A stretch of 64,000 nt of DNA from Isoetes taiwanensis (GCA_021234155.1 JAJEKV010000192.1:1-64000); one strand, 5' to 3'. Numbered from the stretch's first letter, positions 46,500-58,697 are shown. Numbers and translations: made by a program. Notes: generated by a model from the letters alone, not told the origin.

Positions 46500-48330
46500 T
46501 CACATTGATCATATCGCCCTTTGTAGACATATTTATATAGATATTTAACGGCCTTTACGGGCAAAGACACACCCTCAACATTGATATGGCATTTGAAATA
46601 CGATGTCGCCTACGGATTATATGGCACAACCCATCTGTTATCTAAATCTATATCCCCTTTTTTCACCTTTCGCCATCATCCCTTCTTCTGCATAACGGAT
46701 ATCCGCCAACAACTCCGCCATTTCATCCGAAAATGCACGTGGATAATGCTTTGTACACTTACCATCTTGCATGCATGGACTATTCGGATATCCAATACCA
46801 CATGGCCCATGCATCATATTACGAGTGACTATCTCATACAATTCAGGATATAGATCTTTGTCTGGTATTTCAACACAAATTATTTGATCAATCTCTTCGG
46901 CTGTGAAGGGCTTGTCTTCCTGATCCAATATAGTCAACAAATGTACATGTGGCAAGCCTCTTTCCAAACTCAATGACATAGACTTTTTGCAATTATGCGG
47001 CGAATATACCACGATTAGTTATCAGATCTATCAGCTCTTTTACCTTCATATGGAATACTCTAGCCACTAACTCTGATCGATCACTTGGCGATTGGCCATA
47101 TAATAATTCCCTCCTAATCTCTTCCCAATTTGCATTGGCAGTCATGGTTATAAAGAGGTCCTACCGCCATGTTCGCCGAACAATAGACATAGCATCTTGA
47201 TATCGTTGGGTCATGTATCTCTGACCTCCCACATGTGAGGATGGTAACACAACTTTTCGGGCCAATAGCATTGCATCATCTCCTTCAAAGTCCATAATGC
47301 CCCCTCGTAACATGTCTTTTTTCAATGGTGTGTTGATTCAACACCACGAATTGCGCCTTTCTTGTTCCATCTTCGAAAACATATCACAAATGTATTCTTG
47401 AAACAATCGGCCAGCCATGTGAAGGGGAGATGTATGCCCACGACGCGTGAACAAATGATATATGTAGTACTCTATAATAGTTACTTCCTTTGCGCCTCTC
47501 CGTCCATGAGGTATTTTAAAATGCCATCCATCTGTACCATAGGGAAGAAGTAGCACAAAGTGCAATGGATCATACGAAAGTGATATGCATCTATAAACTT
47601 CACGCCACCATCCTTAGAGTGTATAATAATGTCCCTCCACCATCTTCGGCTTATCATCGATGTGCATTAAGACAGCCACCTCATTTACAGTTGAAGCATT
47701 ATATTGCCTCCTCACAGGATTTTGCACATTGCAAGAAGGTATACGCAAACGGATATCCATGGTTGGATGGATACGCATAAAATGTGTCGCGCTCAAGAAT
47801 ATGTTAACAAATGGATTGTACTCTGTCATAAGGGCCCGTGAATCGCATTACACTATTTCTTGCCTCAATCCATCAAAAATGGACATCCCAAGGCTCAACT
47901 TGCATGTCCTCGCCATCCATGATGTATATCTCAGGTAAATTTGCATGCTCTTGTTGTTCTTTGGCGGTGGCAATAATGTTCCCATCTTATGGCACATGCG
48001 GCCATTGACCCTAAAAGTGTGAGCTCCACCAATAGCATTTGCCAACGCCATCAATTTTCACACCCAATCGAGGCAAACGAAAAAATATTATTGTACTCTC
48101 TAATGTTCGTATGCGAAAGTGATCACCCAAACTATCCGTTTCGTATATAGATCAAACAATGCCCGTGGTGGTTCTCGAATCAATGGCAACGCACATTTCC
48201 ATTAGCACATGCCCCCGCACTTCTTTTAACCGGAGTTCTCACGTCCAATTGCATAGCCCCACAATACAAACATCTATAATCCATGTTACCAAGGTCATGA
48301 GGAGGAGGTAAATTCCACGCCCATGCTATC
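46500..48330 (-). pseudogene. Helitron Rep (HUH) domain
   Basis: In order: GGAHTFRVNGRMCHKMG (about 48005), EYNPFVNIF (47820), RRQYNASTVNEVAVLM (about 47705), FVLLLPYGTDGWHF (47555), AGRLFQEYICDMFSKMEQ (47420), RYQDAMSIVRRTW (47190), then TANANWEEIRRELL (47135). The two-histidine HUH motif follows in ERGLPHVHLLTILDQ (about 46960), then MMHGPCGIGYPNSPC (46800), and VKYLYKYVYKGRYD (about 46510-46550) with the tyrosine pair that attacks DNA. Rep cleaves single-stranded DNA through these tyrosines. Key residues are still readable. Several stops and frame shifts, for example near 47160 and 47010, make it non-functional. Confidence 0.9.
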
Positions 48331-48550
48331 TTGTTGAAACCCCTTTACCAAGAGGGGACGCTCTCTAGGACCAATAGGAGTGTCATAATCCAACCTCATA
48401 GTTGTGATGTTTTACCTGCCTTCTTCGATCCATGCGCCTCCTCCTTTGACTATTGCTCTCGCCTTTCCGTGTCATATAGGATGGGTCATCCCTTATTGTT
48501 ATAGTTTTTCCCATATTAGCAGCTCCTTCCATAACCATGTCATTCAAATG

Positions 48551-49075
48551 TCGGGCGCCTTTGTCGTAACATATCTACTTGACCGCATGCATAATGCATT
48601 GGCTCGTGTGATCGCCTCCTCAATTGCGGGTGCATTAGATGATTGGCCAACATGAACTGCCTCGAACATTCACATCATATTGTAACCTCAAAGCCTTAGC
48701 CTTTGCAACACGCCACGTGTCAAACGCCTCTTCTTAGCGGATCTATTTTCATTGACAGCATCATATATGAGGGGTTGTTGGCCACACGAGGGTGGGCGCC
48801 TGTTTGCAAGATCTTTCCATGCCCACTTGACCGCACAAACAATGCATTGGCTCTAGCTGCGTCGCCTCTCCGCTTGCCGGTGCATTGGTTGATTGGCCAA
48901 CATGAACCACCTCCACAAGATTCACATCATATTCTAACCTCAAGGCTCTAGCCTTTGCAACGCTTACGCGCAAACGCCTCTTTCTAGCGCACTTTACTTT
49001 CATTGATGGGTGTCATATATGAGGGATTGTTGGCCACAAAGAGGTGGCGCCTTTTTGTAAGACCTCCCCATATCG
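48551..49075. repeat. About 245-bp tandem repeat in the Helitron N-terminal region
   Basis: Two copies (about 48551-48790 and 48791-49038) and the start of a third share GGGCGCC, AATGCATTGGCTC, GATTGGCCAACATGAAC, TTCACATCATATT and TAGCCTTTGCAAC. An earlier degenerate copy may begin near 48470. On the minus strand the second copy reads RRLRVSVAKARALRLEYDV, a basic stretch of the kind found near the Helitron Rep N-terminus, so a protein-coding module may have been amplified. Confidence 0.8.
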
Positions 49076-49833
49076 AAGTCCCGATATGTGTAACCCTATA
49101 GCCGCTCGCATTTTTGCATGAAAATAACCTCCTAATGCGTCTTGACTAAGAAATTACCCACCACATTCAATAGAATGCACAATTAACCTAAAGGAGATAG
49201 GACTCACCTTTGATGTAGTATGATATATTCTCCTTTGAAGTGCAAGTAGAAAAGTAAGCCCTGTAATTATGATGGCATAAGCTTTAAATTTAAAAGTATT
49301 ATTATTATGCGCATTTTCAAGATTATGAAGAGCTACGACCATGCAATGTAAAGAAATCTGCCTAAACAAAGAATATGGATCACCTTTGATGGTTGCCAAA
49401 GTTGTTGTCTCCTTGAAAGTGGAAGCAAATGGTTGACCTGTACAAAAAGTAGAAAGAGATGAGATGGCACCTTCATAAAAGTACAACCCCCAATAAAGTG
49501 TTGGCTAAAGAACGTGCAAGATAACCTTCCTTCTCTCCAAAACTATCATTTATAATTGGGACACATGGGTTCAAGCATATTGTTGTAGTTTATATAGGCA
49601 TGTTTATCATATGCCAAGATATACACTTTGATTGACGAACACATCTTTATTAGTGATTATTGTAGAAAAAACAAAGAGTTCCATAAATAGGGAGCACATT
49701 TATTATTAATAATGCCCAAAAGCTCAAGGGTTTCAATAGGCTACACATCTAAACCATTTTGTACCATGTACTCAGTATGTAAAATAGCATCCATGGCATT
49801 TTAAGAACTTTTGAACACCTGATATATATTTGT
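49076..49833. other. Unassigned DNA
   Basis: No gene is recognised. The minus-strand frame at 49154-49486 (110 codons) resembles nothing known to me. This stretch could contain the 5' end of the Helitron. Confidence 0.3.
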
Positions 49834-50115
49834 TTATGAAACACACGCTCCAAGAGACTCGATGAACTTGTCAACATCTAATTGAATTTTAGAGGTTTGA
49901 GATAATGGAAGCCCAAGCGACTCCCCTCGAACTCCATACCACTCCAAAAACTCTAGCGCCCATAGCAAACTCTCAACTTTGGCAAGCTTTGAAACTCTCT
50001 TTTTGTTTGGTGATGTCGAGGATTCAACATCAATGTCTAACATAATTTCCTCAAGGTCTTCATAGTTATTCAAGTATTGAACATATTTATTCTCGGGAAG
50101 GGACTTGCGAGACAC
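49834..50115 (-). CDS. Unrecognised 93-codon open frame
   Basis: The frame starts in a context shared with 51010 (VSRKSLPEN versus VSRESLPRI). Its charged composition looks protein-like (NNYEDLEEIMLDIDVESSTSPNKKR, then an L-rich segment and QLDVDKFIESL). No domain is recognised. It could be an exon or a captured gene fragment whose 5' end lies in the duplicated CTCGCAAGTCCCTTCCC segment. Confidence 0.3.
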   Translation of the reverse strand: MSRKSLPENKYVQYLNNYEDLEEIMLDIDVESSTSPNKKRVSKLAKVESLLWALEFLEWYGVRGESLGLPLSQTSKIQLDVDKFIESLGACVS

Positions 50116-51029
50116 AAAACCGCCGAATAGGCTTTGTCATTCATCACAGCAGAAGAATATACAATGTTGTGAAGAATAGAGAGGGGTAAACCCACCATAG
50201 GAACAATATCGACTACCCCACAAAACAGAAAATGCGATAGGCAATATAGAAGGGTATTGGCGACAACTTCTCATCGGGATAAAAAAACCCCGCCCTTTCG
50301 GGTTTTCGAGGAAAACCCTAATGAGAAATGGTTGCCAAAAACCTTGAATGTGTTGCCTGGAGAACGGGAGGAGATGGGTTGATGGCGAACACAAATCCAG
50401 CAGGACCCCAGAAGATGGCGAAGACCTCAAATGAGCCCTAGCAGACGGCGGAAGACGGCGGAATCCTGCAAGCAATACAAAAAACTCCCCAAAAAATACC
50501 CGGAAATGGTTAGAGAAAACAAACAGGCATAGCCATAAAAAACAAGCTGCACCAAGAAGGTCCGAAGATATGAGGAATGAAAACAGATGAAAAAAGAATA
50601 TGATAGAAAAAGAGAGCATCACCCATAGGGTGGAAAAAGCAGCACCCAACGGGTGGAAAACCATTATGTAAAAATATGCATCACCCTCGATGTGGAAATA
50701 AACAGCATCACCCGCAGGTGGAGAATAACGCAGCAGGATGCCGATGAAACAGAAACATGAGAATAGCAACACCCACAGGTGGAGAACAACAAAGAGTGCA
50801 TGAACAAAAAATACAAATGAAAAAGACTCATGCGCCCACGCAGCAGGGCGGGAAGGGAGGGAAGCCACGAGAGAAGAAGAAGAGCTGCTGTGAGAAGACG
50901 CCGATAACCGGGCCGAAGATGGAAATGGCCTAATATAGGCGCTCGTCCCTTCCCAGAATGGCGATCCGATGGCTCGGATTGATGGGATTCTGGGAAGGGA
51001 CTCGCGAGAGACACAAAACCGGCCGACTA
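50089..51029. repeat. Direct repeat pair around a 900-bp segment
   Basis: GGGAAGGGACT(T/C)GCGAGA followed by CACAAAACCG(C)CG occurs at about 50096-50128 and 50994-51029 in the same orientation. Between the two lies a segment with several imperfect CATCACCC..GGGTGG units (about 50615-50780). A 298-codon minus-strand open frame (50137-51033) spans it but shows no domain. Confidence 0.75.
50848..50988 (-). promoter_or_regulatory. TATA-containing 141-bp segment, copy A
   Basis: This segment is duplicated at 58557-58697. Read on the minus strand it contains CCATCGGATCGCC, GAAGGGACGAGCGCC, then CCTATATTAGG, then a CT-rich stretch with repeated TCTTCTTCT. That order (TATA-like box followed by a pyrimidine-rich leader) resembles a plant promoter or an LTR U3/R junction. 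It also contains a 14-bp perfect stem (TCCCTTCCCAGAAT at 50946-50959 with its reverse complement at 50987-51000). Promoter function is inferred. Confidence 0.45.
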
Positions 51030-51046
51030 CCAAAGGATTTCCTCAA

Positions 51047-54000
51047 CTATAAGCCCAGTCGCCGCGAAACCTCCAGGTGTTGAGTTGGATCGCGAAGCAC
51101 ATAGCGGGAGAGAGAAGAAGAGGAGTGCCAAAATGACCGTGAGAGCGCCACAAGTAGATTGCCATGTGAAACCCCCGAAATGCAAACCGCCGAGACCCGG
51201 GCCAAGACGAAAGCGTAATGAGTACCATACTAGGATGGATTTAAGCCGATAGCAAGAAGACACTCCCGCCACCACCTCCGAGCAGTCGGATAGGATAAAG
51301 GACGCAGAGAGGAAGGAGAGGAGCGAAAAAGAGAGCCGCCGGACGGAGGATCGAGGAGATGATAAGAACCGCGTAAATTAGGGCGCAAGGATAGTGACGG
51401 GCATGCGAACGAATGCGTGCAAGCTAAAGAAATCGTGATGACCACAAAGTGCAAATTGGTCTCATTTGGAGTGGCAGGAGAGAAAGGAAAAACAGATCCA
51501 AGAGTCCGGTTCAAGCTTGAAAGGAAGCTGCGCGCTGACGACGAGAACCAAAGAAGCCATGAGCGAGCCATGGGGAGAAAAGCGAAGTCGGAAGAAGCAG
51601 AGCCGAGGGCCTCGCTATGGATCTGTATCAGCTCAATGACCGAAAAGGAAAGGACATTAGAGAACAAAACAATGAAAAGAAAAGCACGCCAATGATGACG
51701 ATCTAAGGAAGCGCCCCGGCATGCCAACGAGAATGGCAACAAGGCGATGAAAAAATAAACCACGTTAATGCATACAATGCACAGATGAAATGAATGCAGA
51801 TCACGTAGATAGTTGTCGTATGTGAATACAAATTACGGACCGAAGTCCGTGAATGTGGCTACGGACTGAAGTCCGTAAATGTGGCTATTATTCCTTCCGA
51901 ACCTGTGGCCAAAATCTAATAACAAATAACTGAGATAATAAGGCAAAGAGGAAAAAACTTACGCATAGGAATGTAAAAATGCATAGACATAAAGAAGACA
52001 AAGTGCAACCCGACATATGTTGTCAAAAACAAAGTGCAATCGTGCATACGCGGGCGAGTGGGTTTCGTTTAGAAGGGCGAATTAGAACATCAACGTGAGA
52101 CAAAGAAAAAGAAAGACAACGAAGAAAAAATGAGGTTGACAACAAGAAGTCTAAAGCGAAGAAGGTTCATAAGGATGTGAAAAGGAGGGAACAAGATGAG
52201 GAGAGTGAAAATGCTAAGGTCTGGGTCAGGGTAGCATAGGAGAAATGTGTGGTGATGTCAGAAGACAAATACCATATGTATAAATCCATGAATAAAAACC
52301 CCAATAGGAAAACATATTGTGGCAAACGAGGGACGAGATTGAGAAAGAGAATGTAGACATACTAGCACCGAGCGAAAAGAAGGTCAAGAAGGAAACGGAG
52401 ACTAAAGTTAATTCGGAGCACAACGAAAACGAAAAAATGAGGCGTAACTGCATAAACTAGAAGCCCAGCCGCCGCGAAACCTCCAGGTGTCGAGTCGGGC
52501 ACGAAGCACGTAGCGAGGGTGAGACGAAGAGGAGCGCCAACGACCGAGCGCGAGAAGAATTGGAACATGTAGAAGGCACCCATGAGCGGTTAAAGAGAAC
52601 AAGAACGTGCATAATGGTGAAGCGACAAACTGCAAAACGACAAGCACTCAAAATGATGTGAGCGATTAGAAATGAGAAAAAATCAACAATTCATGAAAAA
52701 AGAGAGGATAGCATCACCCAGGGGGTGGAAAAAAGCATCACCCAGCGGGTGGAAGAAAAAACATGATAAACAGAAATTTGTGTGCAAATATAGCTAAATA
52801 GCAAATATGATGTATAATAGTAGCACAATGCATAATGATAGCGAGTTAAAAATGAAGTCCTCAAAAAAGACAACAAAGTTATGTTTTAAGCCCAAGCATA
52901 AATACGAGAAAAGAGGAATGCAAGACAATGAACAAATCCACGAGAAAACAAACGGCCAGAGAAAGTGTAAAACACGATCGCCTTAATAACAACATGAACA
53001 ATGCTATAAGCCCCAAAACCACATCAGATTATATACCGACAGAAAACAGAATACGAAAAAATGATCGAGCGAGCATAGCAAAACAATGGACGAAGCTCCC
53101 CATAACGGAAAAATCAAAGAAAGAATATACAATAGGAAAATACGACAGGAAGTCGAAACCAACGAGGTGAATAGGCTTCAAAGGATAAATATAGTGCAAA
53201 AGAGCTCGCAAATGCAAAAACATGACAAAGTGCAAAAAACATGGCAAAGAGAAGAATTGGAATGAGTATAAGGAAGTGCCAAACGCAATATGCGGCATAT
53301 CCAGAAAAAGCTAAATAGCACATATACAAATGACGTGTAATACTAAGGTCTGGTTCAGGGTAGCATAGGAGAAATGTGTGGTGAGGTCAGAAGACAAATA
53401 CCATATGCATAAAGCCATGAATAAAGGCCTCAATAGGAAAAACATACTTGGGCAAACGAGGGACGACATTGAGGAAGAGAATGTAGACATACCAGCACCG
53501 AGAAAAAGGCAGGTCAAGAAGGAAACGGAGACTAAAGTTAATTCGGAGCAGAACGGAAACGAAAAAATGAGGCGTAACTTCAAAAACTATAAGCCCAGCC
53601 ACCGTGAAATCTCGAGGTGTCGAGTCGGGCACGAAGCACGTAGCGAGGGTGAGACGAAGAGAAGCACCAACGACCGTGAGCGCGAGAAGAATTGGAACAC
53701 GTAGAAGGCACCCATGAGCGGTTAAGGAGAAAAAGAACGTGCATAATGGTGAAGCGGCAAACTGCAAAACGACAAGCACTCAAATTGGTGTGAGCGATTA
53801 GAAATGAGAAAAAATCAACAATTCATGAAAAAAGAGAGGATAACATTACCCATTAGACCCATTAGACCAATTAGGCGCTGAAGGATAGTGACGGGGCATG
53901 CGAACGAATGCAGGCGAGCTAAAGAAATCGTATGACTACAGACAAATTGGTCTCGTTTGGAGTGGCAGGGAGAGAAAGGAAAACAGGATCCGAAGAGTCT

Positions 54001-56195
54001 GGTTTAAGCGAGAAGGAAGCTATGCGTTGACGACGAGAACCGATGAAGCGAGCCGTGGGGAGAAAGCGGTTGAAGAAGAAGAGCCGAGGCGCCCGCTATG
54101 GACGGTATCACCAATGACCGCATAAACTAGAAGCCCAAATTTCCGCCGGGAACCTCCAGTGTCGAAGCCGGCATGAAGCACGAGGGAGGGTGAGACGGCG
54201 AGGAGCCCAACGACCGAAAGCGAGAAGAATTGGAACATGTAGAAGGCACCCATGAGCGGTTAAAGAGAACAAGAACGTGCATAATGGTGAAGCGGCAAAC
54301 TGCAAAACGACAAGCACTCAAAATGATGTGAGCGATTAGAAATGAGAAAAAATCAACAATTCATGAAAAAAGAGAGGATAGCATCACCCAGGGGGTGGAA
54401 AAAAGCATCACCCAGCGGGTGGAAGAAAAAACATGATAAACAGAAATTTGTGTGCAAATATAGCTAAATAGCAAATATGATGTATAGTAGTAGCACAATG
54501 CATAATGATAGCGAGTTAAAAATGAAGTCCCTAAAAAAGACAACAAAGTTATGTTTTAAGCCCAAGCATAAATACGAGAAAAGAGGAATGCAAGCCAATG
54601 AACAAATCCATGAGAAAACAACCACAGACAAGAGCTCAATAGCCAGAGAAAGTGTAAAACACGATCGCCTTAATAACAACATGAACAATGCTATAATCCC
54701 CAAAACCACATCGATTATATAATCCCATGTAAAAGTAGAATACTAAAAAATGATCGAAAGAAAGCAGAGGCAAAATAATGGACGAAGCTCCCCATAACTG
54801 AAAAATCAAGGAAAAAATATACAATATGAAAAGACGACAGGAAGTCTAAACCAACGAGGTGAAGAAGCTGCAAAGGATAAATCTGGTGCAAAAGAGCTCG
54901 CAAATGCAAAAACATGACAAAGTGCAAAACACATGGCAAAGAGAAGAATGTGAAAAGTTGAATAAGTATAAGGAAGCGCCAAACGCAATATGCAGCATAT
55001 CCAGAAAAAGCTAAATAGCACATAGACAAATGACGTGTAATACTAAGGTCTGGTTCAGGGTAGCATAGGAGAAATGTGTGGTGAGGTCAGAAGACAAATA
55101 CCATATGCATAAAGCCATGAATAAAGGCCTCAATAGGAAAAACATACTTGGGCAAACGAGGGATGACATTGGGAAAGAGAATGTAAACATACCAGCACCG
55201 AGCAAAAGGCAGGTCAAGAAGGAAACGGAGACTAAAGTTAATTCGGAGCACAACGGAAACGAAAAAATGAGGCGTAACTTCAAAAACTATAAGCCCAGCC
55301 GCCGCGAAATCTCGAGGTGTCGAGTCGGGCACGAAGCATGTAGCGAGGGTGAGACGAAGAGGAGCGCCAACGACCGTGAGCGCGAGAAGAATTGGAACAC
55401 GTAGAAGGCACCCATGAGTAAGGAGAACAGGAACGTGCATAATGGTGAAGCGGCAAACTGCAAAACGACAAGCACTCAAATTGATGTGAGCGATTAGAAA
55501 TGAGAAAAAATCAACAATTCATGAAAAAAGAGAGGATAGCATTACCCAGGAGGTGGAGAAAAGCATCACCCAGCGGGTGGAAGAAAAAACATGAGAAACA
55601 GAAATTTGTGTCCAAATATAGCCAAATAGCAAATATGATGTATAATGGTAGCACAATGCATAATGATAGCGAGCTAAAAAAGAAGTCCCCAAAAAAGACA
55701 ACAAAGTTATGTTTTAGGCCCAAGCATAAATACTAGAAAAGAGGAATGTAAGCCAATGAACAAATCAACAAGAAAACAACCACAGACAAGAGCCCAACGA
55801 CCAGAGAAAGTGTAAAACACGATCGCCCTAATAACAACATGAACAATGCTATAATCCCCAAAACCACATCAGATTAAATACCGACAGAAAGTAGAATACG
55901 AAAATGATCGAGTGAGCAGGGCAAAATAATGGACGAAGCTCCCCATAACTGAAAAATCAAGGAAAAAATATACAATATGAAAAGACGACAGGAAGTCTAA
56001 ACCAACGAGGTGAAGAAGCTGCAAAGGATAAATCTGGTGCAAAAGAGCTCGCAAATGCAAAAACATGACAAAGTGCAAAACACATGGCAAAGAGAAGAAT
56101 GTGAAAAGTTGAATAAGTATAAGGAAGCGCCAAACGCAATATGCAGCATATCCAGAAAAAGCTAAATAGCACATAGACAAATGACGTGTAATACT
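51047..56195. repeat. Complex tandem array of 1.1-1.7-kb units
   Basis: Unit starts (CTAAGGTCTGG followed by CAGGGTAGCATAGG) lie at about 52212, 53341 and 55041, with a truncated start at 56192. This gives units of about 1.13, 1.70 and 1.15 kb. A second module (AAGCCCAG followed by CCGCGAAACCTCCAGGTGT) occurs at 51051, 52461, 53591, 54131 and 55291. The long middle unit carries an extra 53860-54120 block similar to 51386-51620, as if from unequal recombination. Each unit holds CATCACCCAG(G/C)GGGTGG hairpins and purine-rich plus-strand sequence. Open frames of 60-130 codons recur in every copy with frame-breaking indels, and no protein family is seen. Confidence 0.9.
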
Positions 56196-57200
56196 AAGGC
56201 CAGAAACCGAGAACTGAAAAGAACAATTACAAGAACACAACGCCAAATGACAAGGAGCCAAATAGGACTTGGTGGCCCCTAGCAAAGAGGGTCATAAGAT
56301 CACTGAGGGGCATCGACATTGTCTCTACATTGTCTCCATATTGGCGCTACATTGTTTCTATTGGGGACATATCTACACAATCCAGAAGAGTCAATTCATG
56401 ATAAATAACCAATCCTTCTATAGAAAAAATGGAAAATACCCACATACATGAATCTAGATAAAATTGAGTAAGCCACCACATGAGGAAATAGTGGCAGAGA
56501 TATCGATCCACCAACCTAAGTTAGAAAAAACCAAACATATAGGATATGGCAGAGCCCTAGGCTAGAATAGCCAATAAAGAACCAATTCCAAGAGAATAAA
56601 AGCATCTAACACATAGAAAAAATGCATGTATCTAAGCAAAATGGAGGAGCCACCATATGATGAAAAAAATGTGTCCATTGATCGTATTCTAAGACAAGAA
56701 ACCGTCAAAAGTAGGTCCCATTACGCCTAGCAATGTCAAGGCAACTCTAGATGCATAAATGATGAGGCAATTAGATTGATGGCTTTGTGAAAACAAGAAG
56801 AGAACCCGTTATAGTACTCATAAGAACCATCAATAATCGTAAAAGAATACTACAAAAGAAATTACCATAGTAAAGATGTGAACAACAAACATCGACATGA
56901 CCTCAAGCAAAAAACCCCCAACATATGGAATACTTGGAACACAAGCCATGTAGCAAGATTGAAAATAACGATATGGAGCAAGCATGGGAAGGGTCCACCC
57001 AAATGATGGAAAATATAATGTAAATGTGACTCATAATGCCTTCCAAGGGTATATGTAAAGGGGGCATAAGATAACCTATGTAACCATTATAAAATATGAA
57101 AGGCTATGAAAAGGCCATGATAAGTAATATAGGGGCATAAGACAAATAAGAACCGGTAGAGAAAATAGGCCTATAGCCTATCATGGTAAAGGGTGGAGCT
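56196..57200. other. Unassigned DNA
   Basis: No gene or clear repeat is recognised. The plus strand is A-rich with short, scattered frames. Confidence 0.3.
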
Positions 57201-57203
57201 CAC

Positions 57204-57329
57204 AATGCAGAAAAGGTTACGCTAGAAGCAGAAAAGATCAAGGAGAACTATAGAAAGACGTTTAGGTTCGAAGCAGAAAAGGTGACGGTAGAAGCAGAAA
57301 AGATCATGGAGAACTCTAGAAGAGGGTTT
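57204..57329. repeat. 63-bp tandem duplication
   Basis: 57204-57266 and 57267-57329 share GCAGAAAAGGT(T/G)ACG, TAGAAGCAGAAAAGATCA and GGAGAACT(A/C)TAGAA. The plus-strand frame stays open across both copies (repeat of AEKVTxEAEKI), giving an 81-codon frame at 57183-57428 with no recognised domain. Confidence 0.8.
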
Positions 57330-57429
57330 CGTCCACCGGAAGCAGCTGCGATGAGGCAGACTCAGAAAGAGATGAGGGCAAAAAATGCTGGATTCAATCA
57401 CCGGCGGTGGCGGGGATCGCGCCCGTAAG

Positions 57430-58556
57430 TCCCGCCAGCAGCGATCCGCATGCCGGAACACGTGAATTCGGCTACTCCTTCGTCCGCCGTAAAACCGCCC
57501 CCAAAAAGCAAAGAAGCACAGAGAACAGAAACATCGAAGGAGATTGGCCGATCTGCTGTCCAGGAACAATCAAATTGCAAACATGTGAAATAAGATGCTA
57601 ATAGAAAACCAGGGGAAATCCGCATGGCAAGGAGACGATTTATAGAACAGGGCGATCGCCGCGGAACTGGCCGACCAGACACAATGCCATGGAGCCGATG
57701 GCGCCGATAGAGTGCATGGAGCAAAGTTGGCAAAAAGCAAGAATCAGAGGCCAAAATATTACCCACTACTGAATCAGAGGTGAAAAGCAAGAATCAGAGG
57801 CTAGATATTAGTGCCATGTGACTGCAAGGCTTAAACCCATTCCGCTGAATAAGAAGAGCGCCCAAATCCATAGGAAGCAGAACGTGCATAATCATAAAAC
57901 TATGGTGGAATCCAAGCTGGTGCAAAGTAAGAAGTCACCAATGCCGAGCGTAGCCAGAGATCCACTGCCTCCCAAGGATCGAGCAGGATGAAGCCCTTGC
58001 ATGCTGGACTGGAACAAGATCACACACAAAGATAGACTCGCTCCTTTAGCAGATTGCCGTTGGATGATCGTTAACAGGGATCTCCAGGCCGCCGTCAAGC
58101 ATGCTAAGCATAATAGAACAATTCGTGCATTACCTCTGCAAAACCAATCCGCTTGCAGACTCTGTGTACGCCCAATGCATAAAACAACGATCAGAAAAGA
58201 ATTGGCAGACATGGCTTTGAAGATAAATTGGATCAGGCAAATTGACCAGAAACAAGTAAGATTCCACCAAATCTACCTCTGGAACATGACTATTGGCATG
58301 CAACATGATTGGAAAGAAACCCATACCTCAAAATTATAGGAGGATTGGCATGCATCGAAATGAGAAAAAAGAAAACCAAAGCTCATAAGCTATACCGTGC
58401 AAACGCCCAATCGAGGAGGCAAATGAACTAAACTTTGTAATTCAAGAGATGTGCATATGAGAAAAAGGAGGAAGGCAAACTGAGGCTAGAAGATCCAAGA
58501 TAAGGCTGGGAGGAAAGAAGCAATGGACAAGGAAAGGCTAGAAGATCCGAGATAAG
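57430..58556. other. Unassigned DNA
   Basis: Open frames of 61-130 codons on both strands overlap each other and show no domain. A small duplication of AGCAAGAATCAGAGGC lies near 57735-57810. Confidence 0.3.
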
Positions 58557-58697
58557 GTGGGAAGGGAGGGAAACCACGAGAGAAGAAGAAGAGCTGCTGT
58601 GAGAAGACGCCGATAACCGGGCCGAAGACGGAAATGGCCTAGTATAGGCGCTCGTCCCTTCCCAGAATGGCGATCCGATGGCTCGGATCGATGGGAT
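58557..58697 (-). promoter_or_regulatory. TATA-containing 141-bp segment, copy B
   Basis: This is the same 141 bp as copy A with a handful of substitutions (for example CCTATACTAGG for CCTATATTAGG), in the same orientation and 7709 bp away. Similarity ends inside the stem-loop of copy A, so copy B lacks the right arm of that stem. The two copies bracket the tandem-repeat complex like terminal repeats, but they are short for LTRs. Confidence 0.45.

Larger units (their letters stand above)
40480..48330 (-). mobile_element. Decayed autonomous Helitron coding region
   Basis: On the minus strand, from high to low coordinates, a Rep/helicase protein typical of Helitrons can be followed. The order is an N-terminal basic and cysteine region (LGNMDYRCLYCGA, about 48260), the Helitron_like_N domain with a HUH motif, the paired-tyrosine motif, then the PIF1-family helicase. 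Rep nicks and rejoins single strands, and the helicase unwinds during rolling-circle transposition. The reading frame is broken many times and the helicase is split by foreign DNA at about 41.05-44.78 kb. The Helitron ends (5'-TC and 3'-CTRR with hairpin) were not identified, so the true borders are unknown. Confidence 0.9.

Noticed and set aside
49076-50120. Helitron 5' terminus
   Set aside because: No convincing TC start or conserved end could be distinguished by eye.
50137-51033. 298-codon minus-strand open frame
   Set aside because: It spans a repeat segment, is rich in S, F and L from underlying CT-rich repeats, has no recognisable domain, and is not conserved in frame in the second copy near 58.6 kb.
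53387-55479. Recurring 130-codon minus-strand frames in the tandem units
   Set aside because: They recur because the DNA is repeated. Copies differ by indels that change the start region, both strands are open, and no family is matched.
57183-57428. 81-codon plus-strand frame with AEKVTxEAEKI repeat
   Set aside because: The frame is a by-product of a 63-bp DNA duplication, and no independent evidence of coding was found.
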